DNA of 64,000 bases from Chrysomallon squamiferum (GCA_012295275.1 CM022674.1:3943110-4007109); one strand, 5' to 3'. Counted from the first letter of the stretch, positions 1 to 11,255 are shown. The notes: generated by a model from the letters alone, not told the origin. Translations and numbers: made by a program.

Positions 1-890
1 GGTACTGATAGTTCAACTCATGTATCAAAGGTGACAAATAATAGCAACTATTCTGCAGTATTTCAAGATACCATTTCAGTCTAACTTTACATTACGTTAA
101 TTGTACGATCCAGATTTACGTTCGTTATAGATTACGTTCATTTTACGTTACGTTAATATTATATATTAATTTAATTTTCAGTATCGTTTTACGTTCATGT
201 TATAGATTTATTTTACGTATCAGGTTTAAGCTAATGCTATAGATTACTTTGATTTTATGTTACGGAGTTCATTAATGTTATACATTTAGTTTATTTTACG
301 TTACAATTTTACATCAATTTACGTTATGGATTTACGATTATTTTACCTAATTTTATGCTTTCAGTTTTATATCCTTGTACGTTTTATGTTAGTTTTATCT
401 TAGATTTACGTTAGTTTCATCACTATTATACATGTCTGTTATGTTTATGCATAAATGTTTGTTTTTGCTTTTAATTTTATATTTTTTATATATATATATA
501 TATATATTTTTTTACTGATTTAAAATTATGTAATATTATTAACAGACGTACCAAAAACAAAACAACAGTAGCGGTAACATTTGCATTACCTATACTAGTA
601 GCAGTAGAGATAGCAACAGCAGCAGAAATTTTAGCAGTAGTTCTGGTAGTAGTGGCATTAGTAGTAGTAACGGTGGTCGTTGTTGTGGTTAAGTAATGGT
701 CATCATTGTCGTAAATGCAGTAGCTACTTCGCTACTTCTTTAGAGAATCATTAAAAACATGTTTTCCAGAGTTTTGAAAATCTAGGAATGACAAAGACGG
801 CAATGGTGAAAATATATCTCTGTAAATTAACTACTGAATAATTTATTTTGAATTTTACATCATTGACTTATTTCGTTTGTTAAATTTCAG
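1..890 (+). other. Intronic sequence upstream of the SLC22-type exons
   Basis: No exon could be supported here. Positions 100-430 are a degenerate repeat built on TTACGTTA and TTATAGATTTACG; 485-508 is an (AT)n run; 560-700 is a degenerate trinucleotide stretch rich in AGT/GTA and AGC. Because the exon at 891 continues a reading frame from upstream, this is inferred to be intron of the transporter gene. Confidence 0.6.
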
Positions 891-2348
891 AACAGGAAGG
901 AGAGAGGTGAGCATACTGTTTCACGTCCTGGCCGGAATGTCTCTCATAGCATCGGTCATCATTCTAGGAACCGCTGGTAAGCATTAACTGAAATAAATGT
1001 GTCTCGTTTTACTTCTGATGCGTATGTTCAAGTATCTTAATTAAATTTAGAGGAGTAACTTGTCAAGCATTAACAGAGAATAAGAATACATAACAGTCAA
1101 TTTCCGTCCTTTGAAAATGTGAAGGTTTTATAATTTACTGCATACTTACTAGGTTTATGCACAAATAAACCCTATATGCATAGCACCGAATATGGAATAA
1201 TATTTACTTTTATTTACTGGTATAATGTTGCAAATCTGTTTCAGGTGAAAGTGAAGCTGGACAAATTTCTTCAAACATCTTCAACCTGTTTGGAAAATTC
1301 GCCATATCTTCCTCGTTTAATGCGTTATTTGTGTACGGGCCTGAAGTATTTCCAACCAACTTGAGGTGAGTTTTGTACTTATTAATAATCAATTAACGAA
1401 AGCTTAACGATCCCAAATGCCGGTCCTGCATTTCTAACTGTTCGGGATTCTTCGCAAGCTGCAAAGAAATCTGGTTAATCATTTTTTTTATTTCTTGTTC
1501 GATCGGCTTGTTCGGTGTCTTAATGGTTAGTAGCCATAGTGTCAACAATAAAATAAAATAAAATAAAACAAAATAAAATAATTAAAGATAATGTTGCATT
1601 TGTAAATTTCAGAACTGCTGGCCTAGGTTTGTCGTCTGCTTCGGCACGAATAGGCGGAATGGTCGCCCCGTACTCGAGATTTCTAGTACGTATATTTAAT
1701 GTAAAAATCAATGTTTATATATTTTTTAATTATAAGGAAATAACGTTCACGATATATGCCCATGATTATTTTTTTTATTATGATTTTTTTAATGTTGAGC
1801 CCTTCATTCTAAGGTATTGATGACAAAAACAGAAACTAAAATATTTTTTTTTCTTATTTCTATCTGTCTTTCTACTTACTTACTGTCGATTTCTCTGTCT
1901 TTCTTTCTAGCCACACAATTTGTCTGTTAGGTTACGTTACGTTACGTTGTGTTATGTTATGTTATGTTATTTTATGTTATGTTATGTTGTGTTATGTTGT
2001 GTTGTGTTGTGTTATGTTATGCTATGCTATGCTATGTTATGTTATGTTATGTTGTGTTATGTTGTGTTATGTTATGTTAAATTACATTACGTTACGTTAC
2101 GTTGTGTTATGTTACGTTACGTTATGTTATGTTATGTTATGTTATTTATATCGTTAAAGGGTGAAGAAGTTGTGTGGGGACCGGGAGCACTGTTTGGGGC
2201 GATGTGTCTCCTAGCCGCCTTTCTTGTGAGGTATCTCCCAGAAACCAAGGGCAGAGAACTCCCAACTACCATAGAAGAAATGGAAATCTCTATATCCGAA
2301 ACACGAAAAACAAAGAAACCAAAACAGACGACGCAACCATTATTATAA
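891..2348 (+). CDS. SLC22-family (organic ion/cation) transporter, C-terminal exons, partial
   Basis: Four exons are visible: 891-976, 1245-1365, 1613-1685 and 2160-2348, all with AG/GT borders and compatible phases (1, 2, 0), ending in TAA at 2346-2348. They encode about 155 residues, against roughly 550 for the family, so the N-terminal two thirds lies left of the window. The last membrane helices of a major facilitator protein are present. Recognisable SLC22 signatures are TGRREVSIL at the start, GKFAISSSFNALFVYGPE before a PTNLR turn, ARIGGMVAPY, and the family-typical tail PETKGRELPTTIEEME. SLC22 proteins move organic cations, anions or carnitine across the plasma membrane; the substrate cannot be told from this part. 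The last intron consists largely of a pentanucleotide repeat that runs to the acceptor. Family assignment is firm; the member is unknown. Confidence 0.93.
1928..2148 (+). repeat. Pentanucleotide tandem repeat GTTAT/GTTAC/GTTGT in the last SLC22 intron
   Basis: About 44 copies of a 5-bp unit, mostly GTTAT with GTTAC, GTTGT and GCTAT variants. It ends about a dozen bases before the splice acceptor of the final exon and removes most of the usual polypyrimidine tract. Confidence 0.95.
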
Positions 2349-2966
2349 TGACGTAAATAAGAAGTTTGTATTTAGTTTTTTTATTCTAGAAGAAACTTCA
2401 CTGATGTTTTAGTTCCGTTTTCATTTTTCCCCCTTATTTTTTTTTTTTTTTTTTTTTAACGATTTTTAAAAAAAATATTTTAATATAATATTCCAGTTAA
2501 TGTTTATTATGCTGTAATAATAAAAAAAAGAAATCAAATATTTTTGTTTTGTTTTGTTCTAATTTTATATACGCTACTGTTAATAGTTAGTATGTGAAAA
2601 TAAAATATTTAGAAATTTAGATGGATGTGGATTTATTATCCTAATTAGTGCCCCGTTTAAAAGGAACAGATCTGAATAATTAGTCTCGGAGTAAAATTAA
2701 AGTAAAATTGACAACAGCGTTTGGTTCATTTCTTACATTTGTTTAGAAACTGAATTAAAATATTATTATTATTATAAGCAACAGTTTCAGTTGTATTTTT
2801 GAAAGGTTCCTCTATAGGATATAATTATATTATATCGTTAGAATTTTGAAATAATATATTGGTTTCGTCATGCTTGAAATCACGTTATTTATTTATTTAT
2901 TTATTTATATCATTGTTGTTGTTTAGTGTCTCTCTCTCTCTCTCTCTCTCTGTTTCCCTCCGTCTC

Positions 2967-2998
<32 letters not shown>

Positions 2999-3062
2999 GT
3001 CTCTCCCTCTCTCTCTCTCAAGCATCCTCCATGCATACAGCTGCCATTGCTTTCTTTCAGCA
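2349..3062 (+). other. 3' UTR of the transporter and AT-rich spacer
   Basis: Candidate polyadenylation signals AATAAA lie near 2518 and 2598. After them comes AT-rich sequence with no gene, then a (CT)n tract at about 2930-3019. Confidence 0.6.
2929..3019. repeat. (CT)n microsatellite
   Basis: Interrupted CT dinucleotide run just upstream of a tRNA-Leu. Short ORFs over it on either strand are low complexity. Confidence 0.9.
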
Positions 3063-3144
3063 GGTAGCGTGGCCGAGCGGTCTAAGGCGCTGGTTTTAGG
3101 CACCAGTCTCTTCGGAGGCGTGGGTTCGAATCCCACCGCTGCCA
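3063..3144 (+). tRNA. tRNA-Leu(TAG)
   Basis: 82 nt with paired acceptor stem GGTAGCG/CGCTGCC, A box TGGCCGAGCGG, anticodon loop TTTAGGC (anticodon TAG), long type II variable arm CTCTTCGGAG, B box GGTTCGAATCC, discriminator A and no encoded CCA. A T6 run starting 6 bases after the gene is a strong Pol III terminator. The variable-arm loop (CTT rather than the CCT of the array copies) is shared only with the inverted copy at 33375. Confidence 0.97.
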
Positions 3145-3384
3145 AGAATGGTTTTTTATTTATTTTTTATTTTTTTTAATTTATTTATTTGATAATAACA
3201 AACAGAAATTGCATACACACATGTCTATATATACACAAAAGCAGATAAATACTAACACCCACAAACACACAACAATTCTGTCATACAAATGATATTCCAT
3301 AAAAATAAAAATAAACAAAACTATTAAATCACTTTCATCATAATGTATTATAAGACAAGAACGTTGACAGATCTGGGAAACATC

Positions 3385-3785
3385 TTATCCCTTTCTTCCA
3401 CAACGTCTTCCACGACCACCACGACGTCCCCAAGCACTGGTACATCCCAGCAGAGAACCTGAATAAAAATTACATTAACATTTTTGTATTTATTTATTTA
3501 TAATAATGTTATGTAGGTCAGTAACAAGAATATATAATATTTTAAAACCATAATTGTCTGCGTGGAACGTGAAACAATTAATTTGTACGTAAAATATAAC
3601 TTTACCATCCATTATTTTAATAATTTATATATTACATTTTGTAGATTAATGTCCAAATAAATAAATATATATCGATTTCATGAATAGGATTTCTTAGGTA
3701 TTATAAATTGAAAAATAAATAAATAAATAAATAAACAAATGAACTCACCAATGGAAAGAATCAAAATCAAAGCAGCTATCTTCAT
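3385..3785 (-). CDS. Small secreted Arg/Gly-rich cationic peptide, left copy
   Basis: Two exons on the minus strand: exon 1 at 3749-3785 and exon 2 at 3385-3458, with intron GTGAG...TTCAG of 290 bp; stop TAA at 3385-3387. The product has 36 residues: a signal-peptide-like start MKIAALILILSIG, continued by SLLGCTSA, then a predicted mature tail WGRRGGRGRRCGRKG. The tail carries six Arg, one Lys and a single Cys, net charge about +7, so it may dimerise by disulphide. Function is not recognised. A cationic host-defence peptide or a neuropeptide-like secreted product are both possible. The protein is identical to the plus-strand copy at 32716-33175, while the DNA differs only at four third-base or synonymous positions. 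A TATA-like GAATAAATAG lies about 115 bp before the ATG. Confidence 0.75.
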
Positions 3786-3898
3786 TTTGTACAATTTTGT
3801 TATCAGTTATCTCTGTACGTTCGTTTGTCTGTACGTCTGTAGCTCTTACCCTTGGTTTACAGAAGTGAAACCAGTTTGATCTACGATGCCTGGTGATC

Positions 3899-3909
3899 TC
3901 TATTTATTC
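3899..3909 (-). promoter_or_regulatory. TATA-like box of the left peptide gene
   Basis: Read on minus, GAATAAATAGA sits about 115 bp upstream of the ATG. The same motif is at the same spacing in the right copy (32592-32602), and flanking promoter sequence is shared. Confidence 0.45.
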
Positions 3910-4727
3910 ACATCAGAGCGGATGTTACGTAATGGTCTCGTGCTGATGTCGTCTAGTTCGTGCGGTTACGTCATGTCGTTCTGTAAGATGCAGTTCATTT
4001 CTAAATACAGAACACCGCTGTCACTGCAGTCGTCGTTGTGGTTGTGGTTTTTGTTATAATAAAGAGATGAGCAGGTGCACACATCGGTTGCAGTATTTAG
4101 TTTTAAACGGAACAGGAGTTCAAAGTCACCTGACTGACACCAATGGCGTCTTATCAGTGGTAGTGAAGTGATACATCTGGAATCGCGGTTGTCACCAGGT
4201 TTCAAACAGCAGTGGTGAGCGAGGAAGTGACGAAACGATTATTTAAATCTGTCACTTTAAATATATATATATATATATATATTCCAACTGGCTGACAGCA
4301 GTGTATTTTGACTTAACACTGCGGCTTGTACCATTTAATAACATTTATTAAAGACGTAACTTTGGAAATAAATTGTCTGATATTTATTATATTTATTTCC
4401 TTGTTCTTCTTGATGTAGATTTTCGTAGCTGTTCTTGTAATTGTAGTTGTAGTTGTTGTTGCTGTTGCTGCTGCGATTATTGTTAGTCTTTCTTTAATTT
4501 TGTTTATGTGTATTAAAAGATGAGTGATTCGTGTTCATGCCTGAATTACTGTGATTCTTCAGATTATCCAATACATTATTTCCCATTCCAGTTTTATATA
4601 CCAAAAGCTCTCATCAATTTCTTTCTTTTTTATCCCACATAGTTTTATTGTATTTTAGTACCACATTCCATCTTTAATATAACAAAAATAAATACCTATT
4701 CTTATAGAAGCCAGTATCTTTGCAGTT

Positions 4728-4790
4728 CATGTTGTCATTGGTGACTAAGGCGCTTGTTTAAGACACCAGTCTCTATTGATGCAGTCGTTT
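4728..4790 (+). pseudogene. Pseudo tRNA-Leu
   Basis: Retains CTAAGGCGCTTGTTTAAGACACCAGTC-like sequence (D-arm end to anticodon arm, AAG-type) but lacks a usable acceptor stem, T arm and B box. Confidence 0.7.
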
Positions 4791-5219
4791 TAGACAAAAA
4801 TCACACACATGTAAAATACAGATCTTATGTGAAAAAAATGTTGTAGAAATGGGAAGATACGTACTTATATTGAAAATATTATAGAGTACCAGTGAATGTG
4901 AAATCAGCAAAAATGACTTGAGATGCAAATTAGCATGAATGACTGACATTTGGAAAAGATAACAGTGACAAGTTATAAGAAGACAAACGCGTGCTCGTCT
5001 TTGAAGCTGAAATAAAAACTGATTTAACAAAGAGCGACTTAGATATCAAGTAAGAAAAGCTAAAACTGACGAATCTGAAAGGCAAATAGAAACGGCTTAA
5101 ACGCTAAAAGATATTAAACTCTCCGTAGTACATACGCTGACATTTGTATAAATGGTGAAAGGAAAACGACTGCATTCCGCCATGTCAATGACACGTTAAA
5201 GGTGAGATACAATTTATGT

Positions 5220-5272
5220 CATCGGTGGTCTATGGTAGAATCACTGATTGACCAGGTTCAATTGATCGATGA
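5220..5272 (+). pseudogene. Pseudo tRNA-Gly
   Basis: Starts CATCGGTGGTCTATGGTAGAAT, then loses the whole anticodon arm; a remnant of the T arm (GGTTCAATTGATCGATGA) follows. Cannot fold as a tRNA. Confidence 0.75.
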
Positions 5273-5280
5273 TATTGATT

Positions 5281-5585
5281 CATTTTCTTCTTTTTCTTTG
5301 TTTTGCAAATATTCCAAGAAAATATTAGGCGAAAATGAAATAAACACGCTCAGTAAAGATATTTGGTCTATAATTACTTTGGTATAAACACGCATTCCAT
5401 TATTCCACGTTTACGTTTTGAGAAAGTAAGTCATAATTTGCAGCACTACCACTGTTAGAAACTGCATAGATTACGTAACAACAATTGCATGACGTCATTA
5501 ACTATTCTTGTTTTCTCAGACATCATTTAATAAACATAACATTTAATGTTAAAATACATTTTGTTTTTTAACTGAAGTTGAAGGG

Positions 5586-5621
<36 letters not shown>

Positions 5622-6443
5622 TATCTTACGCTTCTGTACATGTTTATCGCATAGGAACTTCCAGTTAGGATAGAGTCGGGTGTGAACGAGATTCACTTCA
5701 GCTTCCGCTTTGAAAAGTTTTAAAGAAAGAAGTGCATTGTTTTAGTTAAAATATCTTCGGCAGAAAAAATTGGAGTGACTGATTTAAGAAAGGAAACAAC
5801 GAAGAAAAAGTGTTTTAAGAAGAAATCCGATCATAAATGTTCAGGTCAACAGTTAAAAAAAGTCACCAGGTTACAGAATAATTACGTAAGTGATCTGGTG
5901 TATAATTATATTGATTACCCATATGACTATTGACCATATAACTTTTGGGAGGATACCATTATACTCATGCGTTTGTAGAAATGAACCGAATAATTGCGAA
6001 TTTACAACGGCTATATTTTCATTTTTTGAGACAAGTGAGATTTGAAATTTATAATTTGAAAGGAAAATATTAATTTTTGGATCAATTTTACATATGTCTG
6101 AAAATCAGAAATCAGATAGAAGGTAAACTTAGTTAATGAACATAATAATATCATGCGTTAAAGGTCAGATACAATTTATATGAAACATCGGTGGTCAAGT
6201 TATCAGAAGACAAACGCGTGCTCGTCTTTCAAGCTGAAATGAAAACTGATTTAACAAAGAGCGAGTTAGATATCAAGTAAGAAAACCTTAACCTGGCGAA
6301 TCTTAAAGACAAATAGAAACTGCTTAAACGCTAAAAGATATTAAAGTCTCCGTAATACATACATTTCCATAAGCAGTGAAAGGAAAACGACTGCATACTC
6401 CAATGTCAATGACACATTAAAGGTGAGAAACAATTTATGTGAA
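5281..6443 (+). other. Left-arm spacer without a gene
   Basis: Contains a (TTA)n tract at about 5585-5625 and the sequence mirrored in the right arm. At about 6183-6196 the first 12 bases of a tRNA-Gly (ACATCGGTGGTC) are fused directly to spacer AAGTTATCAGAAGAC, which records a deletion of one unit. Confidence 0.6.
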
Positions 6444-6514
6444 GCATCGGTGGTCTAGTGGTAGAATACTCGCCTGCCACGCGGGTGACCCGGGTTCAAT
6501 TCCCGGTCGATGCA
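6444..6514 (+). tRNA. tRNA-Gly(GCC)
   Basis: 71 nt: acceptor GCATCGG/TCGATGC, A box TGGTCTAGTGG, anticodon loop CTGCCAC (anticodon GCC), B box GGTTCAATTCC, discriminator A. First TTTT stop lies about 13 bases downstream (CATACGTTTCACTTTT). It is the inner end of the left inverted arm and the first Gly of the array. Upstream, TGTCAATGACA is an inverted repeat found before most copies. Confidence 0.97.
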
Positions 6515-6994
6515 CATACGTTTCACTTTTCTTTCTCTTTTGCATGAACATACTAAGAAATATGCAGTTGATATGTTTCCACGGAGAAAGTAATAATTTG
6601 TGACAGTTAGAGGCGTAACAACAATTGGATGACGTCATTAACCAGTCGTGCATATTCAAGTTGAGTTTTTGCGTCCTCGAATTTCCCAGTAACGGGCAAG
6701 TGCGCAGTGGATTGTGAAATATTTCTGTTCTATAAAACAACGCCCTATAATGGACATTAATATATGTCTTTAATTTGTTTACTAAAATGTCACGTGACAG
6801 TACACTCAATAAATATATAAACATATATGGTCCTGTTCGTTTGTTAATCTAGCTTTTCAAAAAAACTGCAATCAGCCTACGTATTTTCGTTGTAAAAGTC
6901 TTAAATGTAATGTTATAATATTAAGCGTTTTAAATACCGAATGATAAAAAGGTTGTTCAGGAGGCAGTTTCTTTCATACACGTTTTTTGTTACA

Positions 6995-7076
6995 GGTAGC
7001 GTGGCCGAGCGGTCTAAGGCGCTGGTTTTAGGCACCAGTCTCCTCGGAGGCGTGGGTTCGAATCCCACCGCTGCCA
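6995..7076 (+). tRNA. tRNA-Leu(TAG)
   Basis: First array Leu, TAG-type spacer upstream, variable arm CTCCTCGGAG. The trailer carries an AGCTC...GAGCT hairpin before the first TTTT. Confidence 0.97.
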
Positions 7077-7593
7077 AATAGCTCGCAAGTGAGCTGATTC
7101 GTTTTGCAACAGAGAGAACGAGAGGAAAATTTTTTCCTGAAGTGACGTTTTGAAAACCAATAGGAACCTGGGGTACTCGGTAAAGAAAAACTCAATTTAT
7201 ACTTCATTTTTATTTTCTTATTTTATTTATTTTCTAATTTCGAAAACATAATGGACAGTGACATCGAAACCGAAATTATCGAAATTGAACGAGATAGCAA
7301 TTAGCATGATTCGCTGAAGTCAGAAAAACATAAGAGTGACAAGTTTTCACCAGACAAATGCGTGCTCGTCTTTGAAACTGAAATGAAAACTGATTTAACA
7401 AAGAGCGAGTTAGATATCAAGTAACAAAAGCTTATCCTGACGAATCTTAAAGACAAATAGAAACTGCTTGAAAGGTAAAAAGGATTACACTTTCCGTAGT
7501 ACATACACTGACATTTGTATAAATGGTGAAAGGAAAACGACTGCATTCCGCCATGTCAATGACACGTTAAAGGTGAGATACAATTTATGTGAA

Positions 7594-7664
7594 GCATCGG
7601 TGGTCTAGTGGTAGAATACTCGCCTGCCACGCGGGTGACCCGGGTTCAATTCCCGGTCGATGCA
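7594..7664 (+). tRNA. tRNA-Gly(GCC)
   Basis: Matches the array consensus at every base. Followed by CATACGTTTCACTTTTTTTTC, a longer T8 stop than in other units. Confidence 0.97.
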
Positions 7665-8002
7665 CATACGTTTCACTTTTTTTTCTTTCTCTTTTGCATG
7701 AAATATGTAGGCTAAAATTGATTAATTACATTCAGATAAAATGTCTTTTAATCTATTACGAATATGCACTTCACTGATTGATAAGTTTTGATCTGATATT
7801 GATCAATCTATTGTAAATGTCGACGATATCACATACGAAGTGATACCAGGTTTCTTCTTTCATATCATGATTATACGAAAACATTCGGTTTCGTTAACTC
7901 AACAATATTGACTTCCCAAATTTCGTTCCATCTTTAATATAACATGAATAAATACATTTTGTTCTGTTGATTCCAGTATGTTTACAACCTGCTATTGTTT
8001 AT

Positions 8003-8084
8003 GGTAGCGTGGCCGAGCGGTCTAAGGCGCTGGTTTAAGGCACCAGTCTCCTCGGAGGCGTGGGTTCGAATCCCACCGCTGCCA
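8003..8084 (+). tRNA. tRNA-Leu(AAG)
   Basis: Anticodon loop TTAAGGC gives anticodon AAG (A34 expected to be edited to inosine). First AAG-type unit of the array. Confidence 0.97.
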
Positions 8085-8597
8085 AAGAGCTCGTGGGTGA
8101 GCTGATTAATTTTGCTTCGAAACGAAAGAATACGTCAGAACTGACATTTTTCAAAACGAATGGCAAGCTGGGGTACTCGGTTAAGAAAACATCAATTTAG
8201 GCTATATTTTCATATTTTTTAATTTATTTTTTATTTTCTAATTTCGAAAATATAATGGACAATGACATCGAAACCGAAATTAGCGAAATTGAGCGACATA
8301 AAAATTAACATGAATCGCTGACGTTAGAAAAAGATAACAGTGACAAGTTATCAGAAGACAAACGCGTGCTCGTCTTTGAAGCTGAAATGAAAACTGATTT
8401 AACAAAGAGCGAGTTAGATATCAAGTAACAAAAGCTTATCCTGACGAATCTTAAAGACAAATAGAAACTGCTTGAAAGGTAAAAAGGATTACACTTTCCG
8501 TAGTACATACACTGACATTTGTATAAATGGTGAAAGGAAAACGACTGCATTCCGCCATGTCAATGACACGTTAAAGGTGAGATACAATTTATGTGAA

Positions 8598-8668
8598 GCA
8601 TCGGTGGTCTAGTGGTAGAATACTCGCCTGCCACGCGGGTGACCCGGGTTCAATTCCCGGTCGATGCA
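8598..8668 (+). tRNA. tRNA-Gly(GCC)
   Basis: Consensus copy; the AAG-type spacer follows directly, shortened by a small deletion near 8700. Confidence 0.97.
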
Positions 8669-8984
8669 CATACGTTTCACTTTTCTTTCTCTTTTGCATG
8701 AAATATGTAGGATAAAATGTCTTTTAATCGATTACGAATATGCACTTCACTGTTCCAGATTGATAAGTTTTGATCTGATATTGATCAATCTATTGTAAAT
8801 GTCGACGATATCACATACGAAGTGATACCAGGTTTCTTCTTTCATATCATGATTATACGAAAACATTCGGTTTCGTTAACTCAACAATATTGACTTCTCA
8901 AATTTCGTTCCATCTTTAATATAACATGAATAAATACATTTCGCTCTATTGATTCCAGTATGTTTACAACCTGCTATTGTTTAT

Positions 8985-9066
8985 GGTAGCGTGGCCGAGC
9001 GGTCTAAGGCGCTGGTTTAAGGCACCAGTGTCCTCGGAGGCGTGTGTTCGAATCCCACCGCTGCCA
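8985..9066 (+). tRNA. tRNA-Leu(AAG), mutated copy
   Basis: Two changes from the array consensus: the variable arm reads GTGTCCTCGG instead of GTCTCCTCGG, and the T stem reads CGTGTGTTCG instead of CGTGGGTTCG, which breaks one T-stem pair. Internal promoter boxes are mostly intact, so it may be transcribed but is probably less stable. Confidence 0.8.
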
Positions 9067-9563
9067 AAGAGCTCGTGGGTGAGCTGATTAATTTTGCTTC
9101 GAAACGAAAGAATACTTCAGAACTGACATTTTCAAAACGAATGGCAAGCTGGGGTACTCGGTTAAGAAAACATCAATTTAGGCTATATTTTCATATTTTT
9201 TAATTTATTTTTTATTTTCTAATTTCGAAAATATAATGGACAATGACATCGAAACCGAAATTAGCGAAATTGAACGAGATAAAAATTAACATGAATCGCT
9301 GACGTCAGAAAAAGAGAACAGTGTCAAGTTATCAGAAGACAAACGCGTGCTCGTCTTTGAAGCTGAAATGAAAACTGATTTAACAAACAGAGAGTTAGAT
9401 ATCAGGTAAGAAAAGCTAAAACTGACGAATCTTAAAGACAAGTAGAAACTGCTTGAAAGGTAAAAAATGATTAAACTTTCCGTAGTACATAAATGGTGAA
9501 AGGAAAACGACTGAATTCCGCCGTGTCAATGACACGTTAAAGGTGAGATACAATTTACGTGAA

Positions 9564-9634
9564 GCATCGGTGGTCTAGTGGTAGAATACTCGCCTGCCAC
9601 GCGGGTGACCCGGGTTCAATTCCCGGTCGATGCA
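9564..9634 (+). tRNA. tRNA-Gly(GCC)
   Basis: Consensus copy. Its last 50 bases and the next 79 bases (9585-9713) are repeated exactly at 11206-11334 on the far side of a retro-insertion. Confidence 0.97.
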
Positions 9635-9713
9635 CATACGTTTCACTTTTCTTTCTCTTTTGCATGAATATACTAAGAAATATGCAGCTGATATGTTTCC
9701 ACGTAGAAAATAA

Positions 9714-11176
9714 AGCCAGTTTGCCCCCCAGGTGCAACAGTATCTGTAGCTAACACCGAATCTGAATATTCACATAATATTCATGGTAAAACTATTAGCA
9801 TACAAGATACTAGTGTTATATGTCAGTCTTTTTTTTTTTTTTTATTATTTTATTGCTTCTTGTTCTTAGTGTAAATATTACTATCAAGTTTACCAGATCT
9901 CTAACTTGCAGCTTTCATAGACAGTTGTTTTCAGCTACTTATTGGATTTCTCCGGCAGTCAGTATAGCTCAAAAGCAAAATTACTGTGCTGTTGTTTCTC
10001 AAGTTTCAGCTTGGCTTGTGTTTTTACCTTGGTGTTAGAATTATTTTCAGACAGATTTGTGAAAAGGCATTATAATTCATGGACGTTTTTTTTTTTTTTT
10101 AAATATTTCATTGTTGAGTTAGTGATTGTGTTTCTTAACGTGCAAAGACAATAAGGAATATTGTACCCAGCTTTTAAAGGAAAAATCAGCAGTTTTTGAT
10201 GAAAGTGTTAAAGAATGAATACAAGTGTTTTGTTGTGTACAAATACAAAATGTATAAAGGTGTTGTCTAATCAAGAGGAGAGCACCAGTTTTTCTACTTT
10301 CAAAATGAGTGTTTGTGGTGTTTTTACATCACTTTATCTTCAAGTATAAAGACTGGATTTTAAATGAGATCTTTGTCAGCTTTTCAAAAACAACTGAAAA
10401 GGAAAATGAGAGGAAACTGGATGTGAACAAAGATTGAGATTATATCAAAGAAAGAGAAGAGGAGGAACTGAAACATTTACATAAACAAAAGTCTTCTTTC
10501 TTTTTCTTTTTTTTTTTTTGAATGTGTGTTTCAAAGCTTCTAGCATGAGAAATGCTTTGTGGACATTACTGCAGTGTGGTTTTCAAAGAAGATAAATATT
10601 AATATACGAACATGGAAGGAGGTGAAATTGCTACAGCTGGAATAACAGGGATCCAGGAACAGATGCATTTACTAATAAATTATTTGTTACTTGCAAACTG
10701 TGATGATTTTACCACTGAAGAAGAAAATACTTGTGACAGATTTAAAATTAAAATAATATTAAAATGTACATATTGTGATAATAAAATGTTGAAATCTTTT
10801 ATACATTTCCAAATGATTCAGTAATAATAAAGTACAATCATGATATCAGTAACTCTACTAAAGACCCATTTCATTCAAATCCACTTCATTAATATAGAGT
10901 TATGTTTTATATTTCCCATTTTAAAATGTTCAAACTGGATTATTAATCTTGTGCAATTTTGAAATGTGACTCATTTAATTTGACCACCATTTTAACATGT
11001 TCACCATTATGTTTACACTTATTTTAATGTTTTTAATTTTATGTCCATGTCTTTTTATATTTTGTTTTATTACTCTGTGAAGCACCCTTGAACTTACTTA
11101 GTATGGAAAAAGTGCTATATAAATATATAGAATAATAATAATAATAATAATAAAGAAATTCTCCTCAAATGATGTG

Positions 11177-11205
<29 letters not shown>
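9714..11205 (+). mobile_element. Poly(A)-tailed retro-insertion (processed transcript-like) with 129-bp target duplication
   Basis: About 1.49 kb that no other unit has. It ends in 26 A from 11182 on, with AATAAAG about 30 bases before the tail, like a processed mRNA. No intron borders and no recognisable protein; the longest frames (for example 10612-10824, 70 codons) match nothing I know. Near the 3' end, TGAAGCACCCTTGAAC and GTGCTATATAAATA followed by (AAT)n at 11074-11154 resemble the tails of some animal LINE/SINE families (from memory, unchecked). The flanking 129 bp (9585-9713 and 11206-11334) are an exact repeat, read here as a long target-site duplication. The 3' join lies inside tRNA-Gly, at bases 21-24. 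Confidence 0.75.
11074..11154 (+). repeat. SINE/LINE-like tail followed by (AAT)n inside the retro-insertion
   Basis: A motif ending AAAAAGTGCTATATAAATA precedes a short (AAT)n run and a poly(A) signal. Such motifs occur at the 3' ends of many non-LTR elements; assignment is tentative. Confidence 0.35.
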
Positions 11206-11207
<2 letters not shown>

Positions 11208-11255
11208 TACTCGCCTGCCACGCGGGTGACCCGGGTTCAATTCCCGGTCGATGCA
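11206..11255 (+). pseudogene. 5'-truncated tRNA-Gly fragment
   Basis: Bases 22-71 of tRNA-Gly(GCC), fused behind the poly(A) of the retro-insertion. B box present, A box lost; it is one half of the target duplication. Confidence 0.9.

Larger units (their letters stand above)
4600..5280 (+). pseudogene. Decayed tRNA Leu-Gly array unit
   Basis: Sequence colinear with the array spacers but diverged: the CCATCTTTAATATAAC motif near 4669, a ruined tRNA-Leu at about 4728-4790 (only CTAAGGCGCTTGTTTAAGA and CACCAGTCTC survive), the spacer with GACAAACGCGTGCTCGTC near 4981, and a ruined tRNA-Gly at about 5220-5272. It is an old unit left outside the active array. Confidence 0.75.
3063..6514 (+). repeat. 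Left arm of large inverted duplication
   Basis: This block recurs inverted at 30487-33456. Shared landmarks, in mirrored order, are tRNA-Leu(TAG) with the CTCTTCGG variable arm (3063 / 33375), the two-exon peptide gene (3385-3785 / 32716-33175), its upstream region with the (TTA)n tract (about 5585-5625 / 31447-31512), the stub ACATCGGTGGTC (about 6185 / 30815) and a tRNA-Gly (6444 / 30487). The left arm additionally has a decayed tRNA unit at 4600-5280 that the right arm lacks. Confidence 0.85.

Noticed and set aside
1920-2348. 142-codon protein starting in the pentamer repeat
   Set aside because: Only the last 63 codons (from 2160) are the SLC22 terminal exon; the rest is repeat that happens to lack stops.
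2859-3179. 106-codon ORF over the (CT)n tract and tRNA-Leu
   Set aside because: Low-complexity repeat followed by read-through of a tRNA gene.
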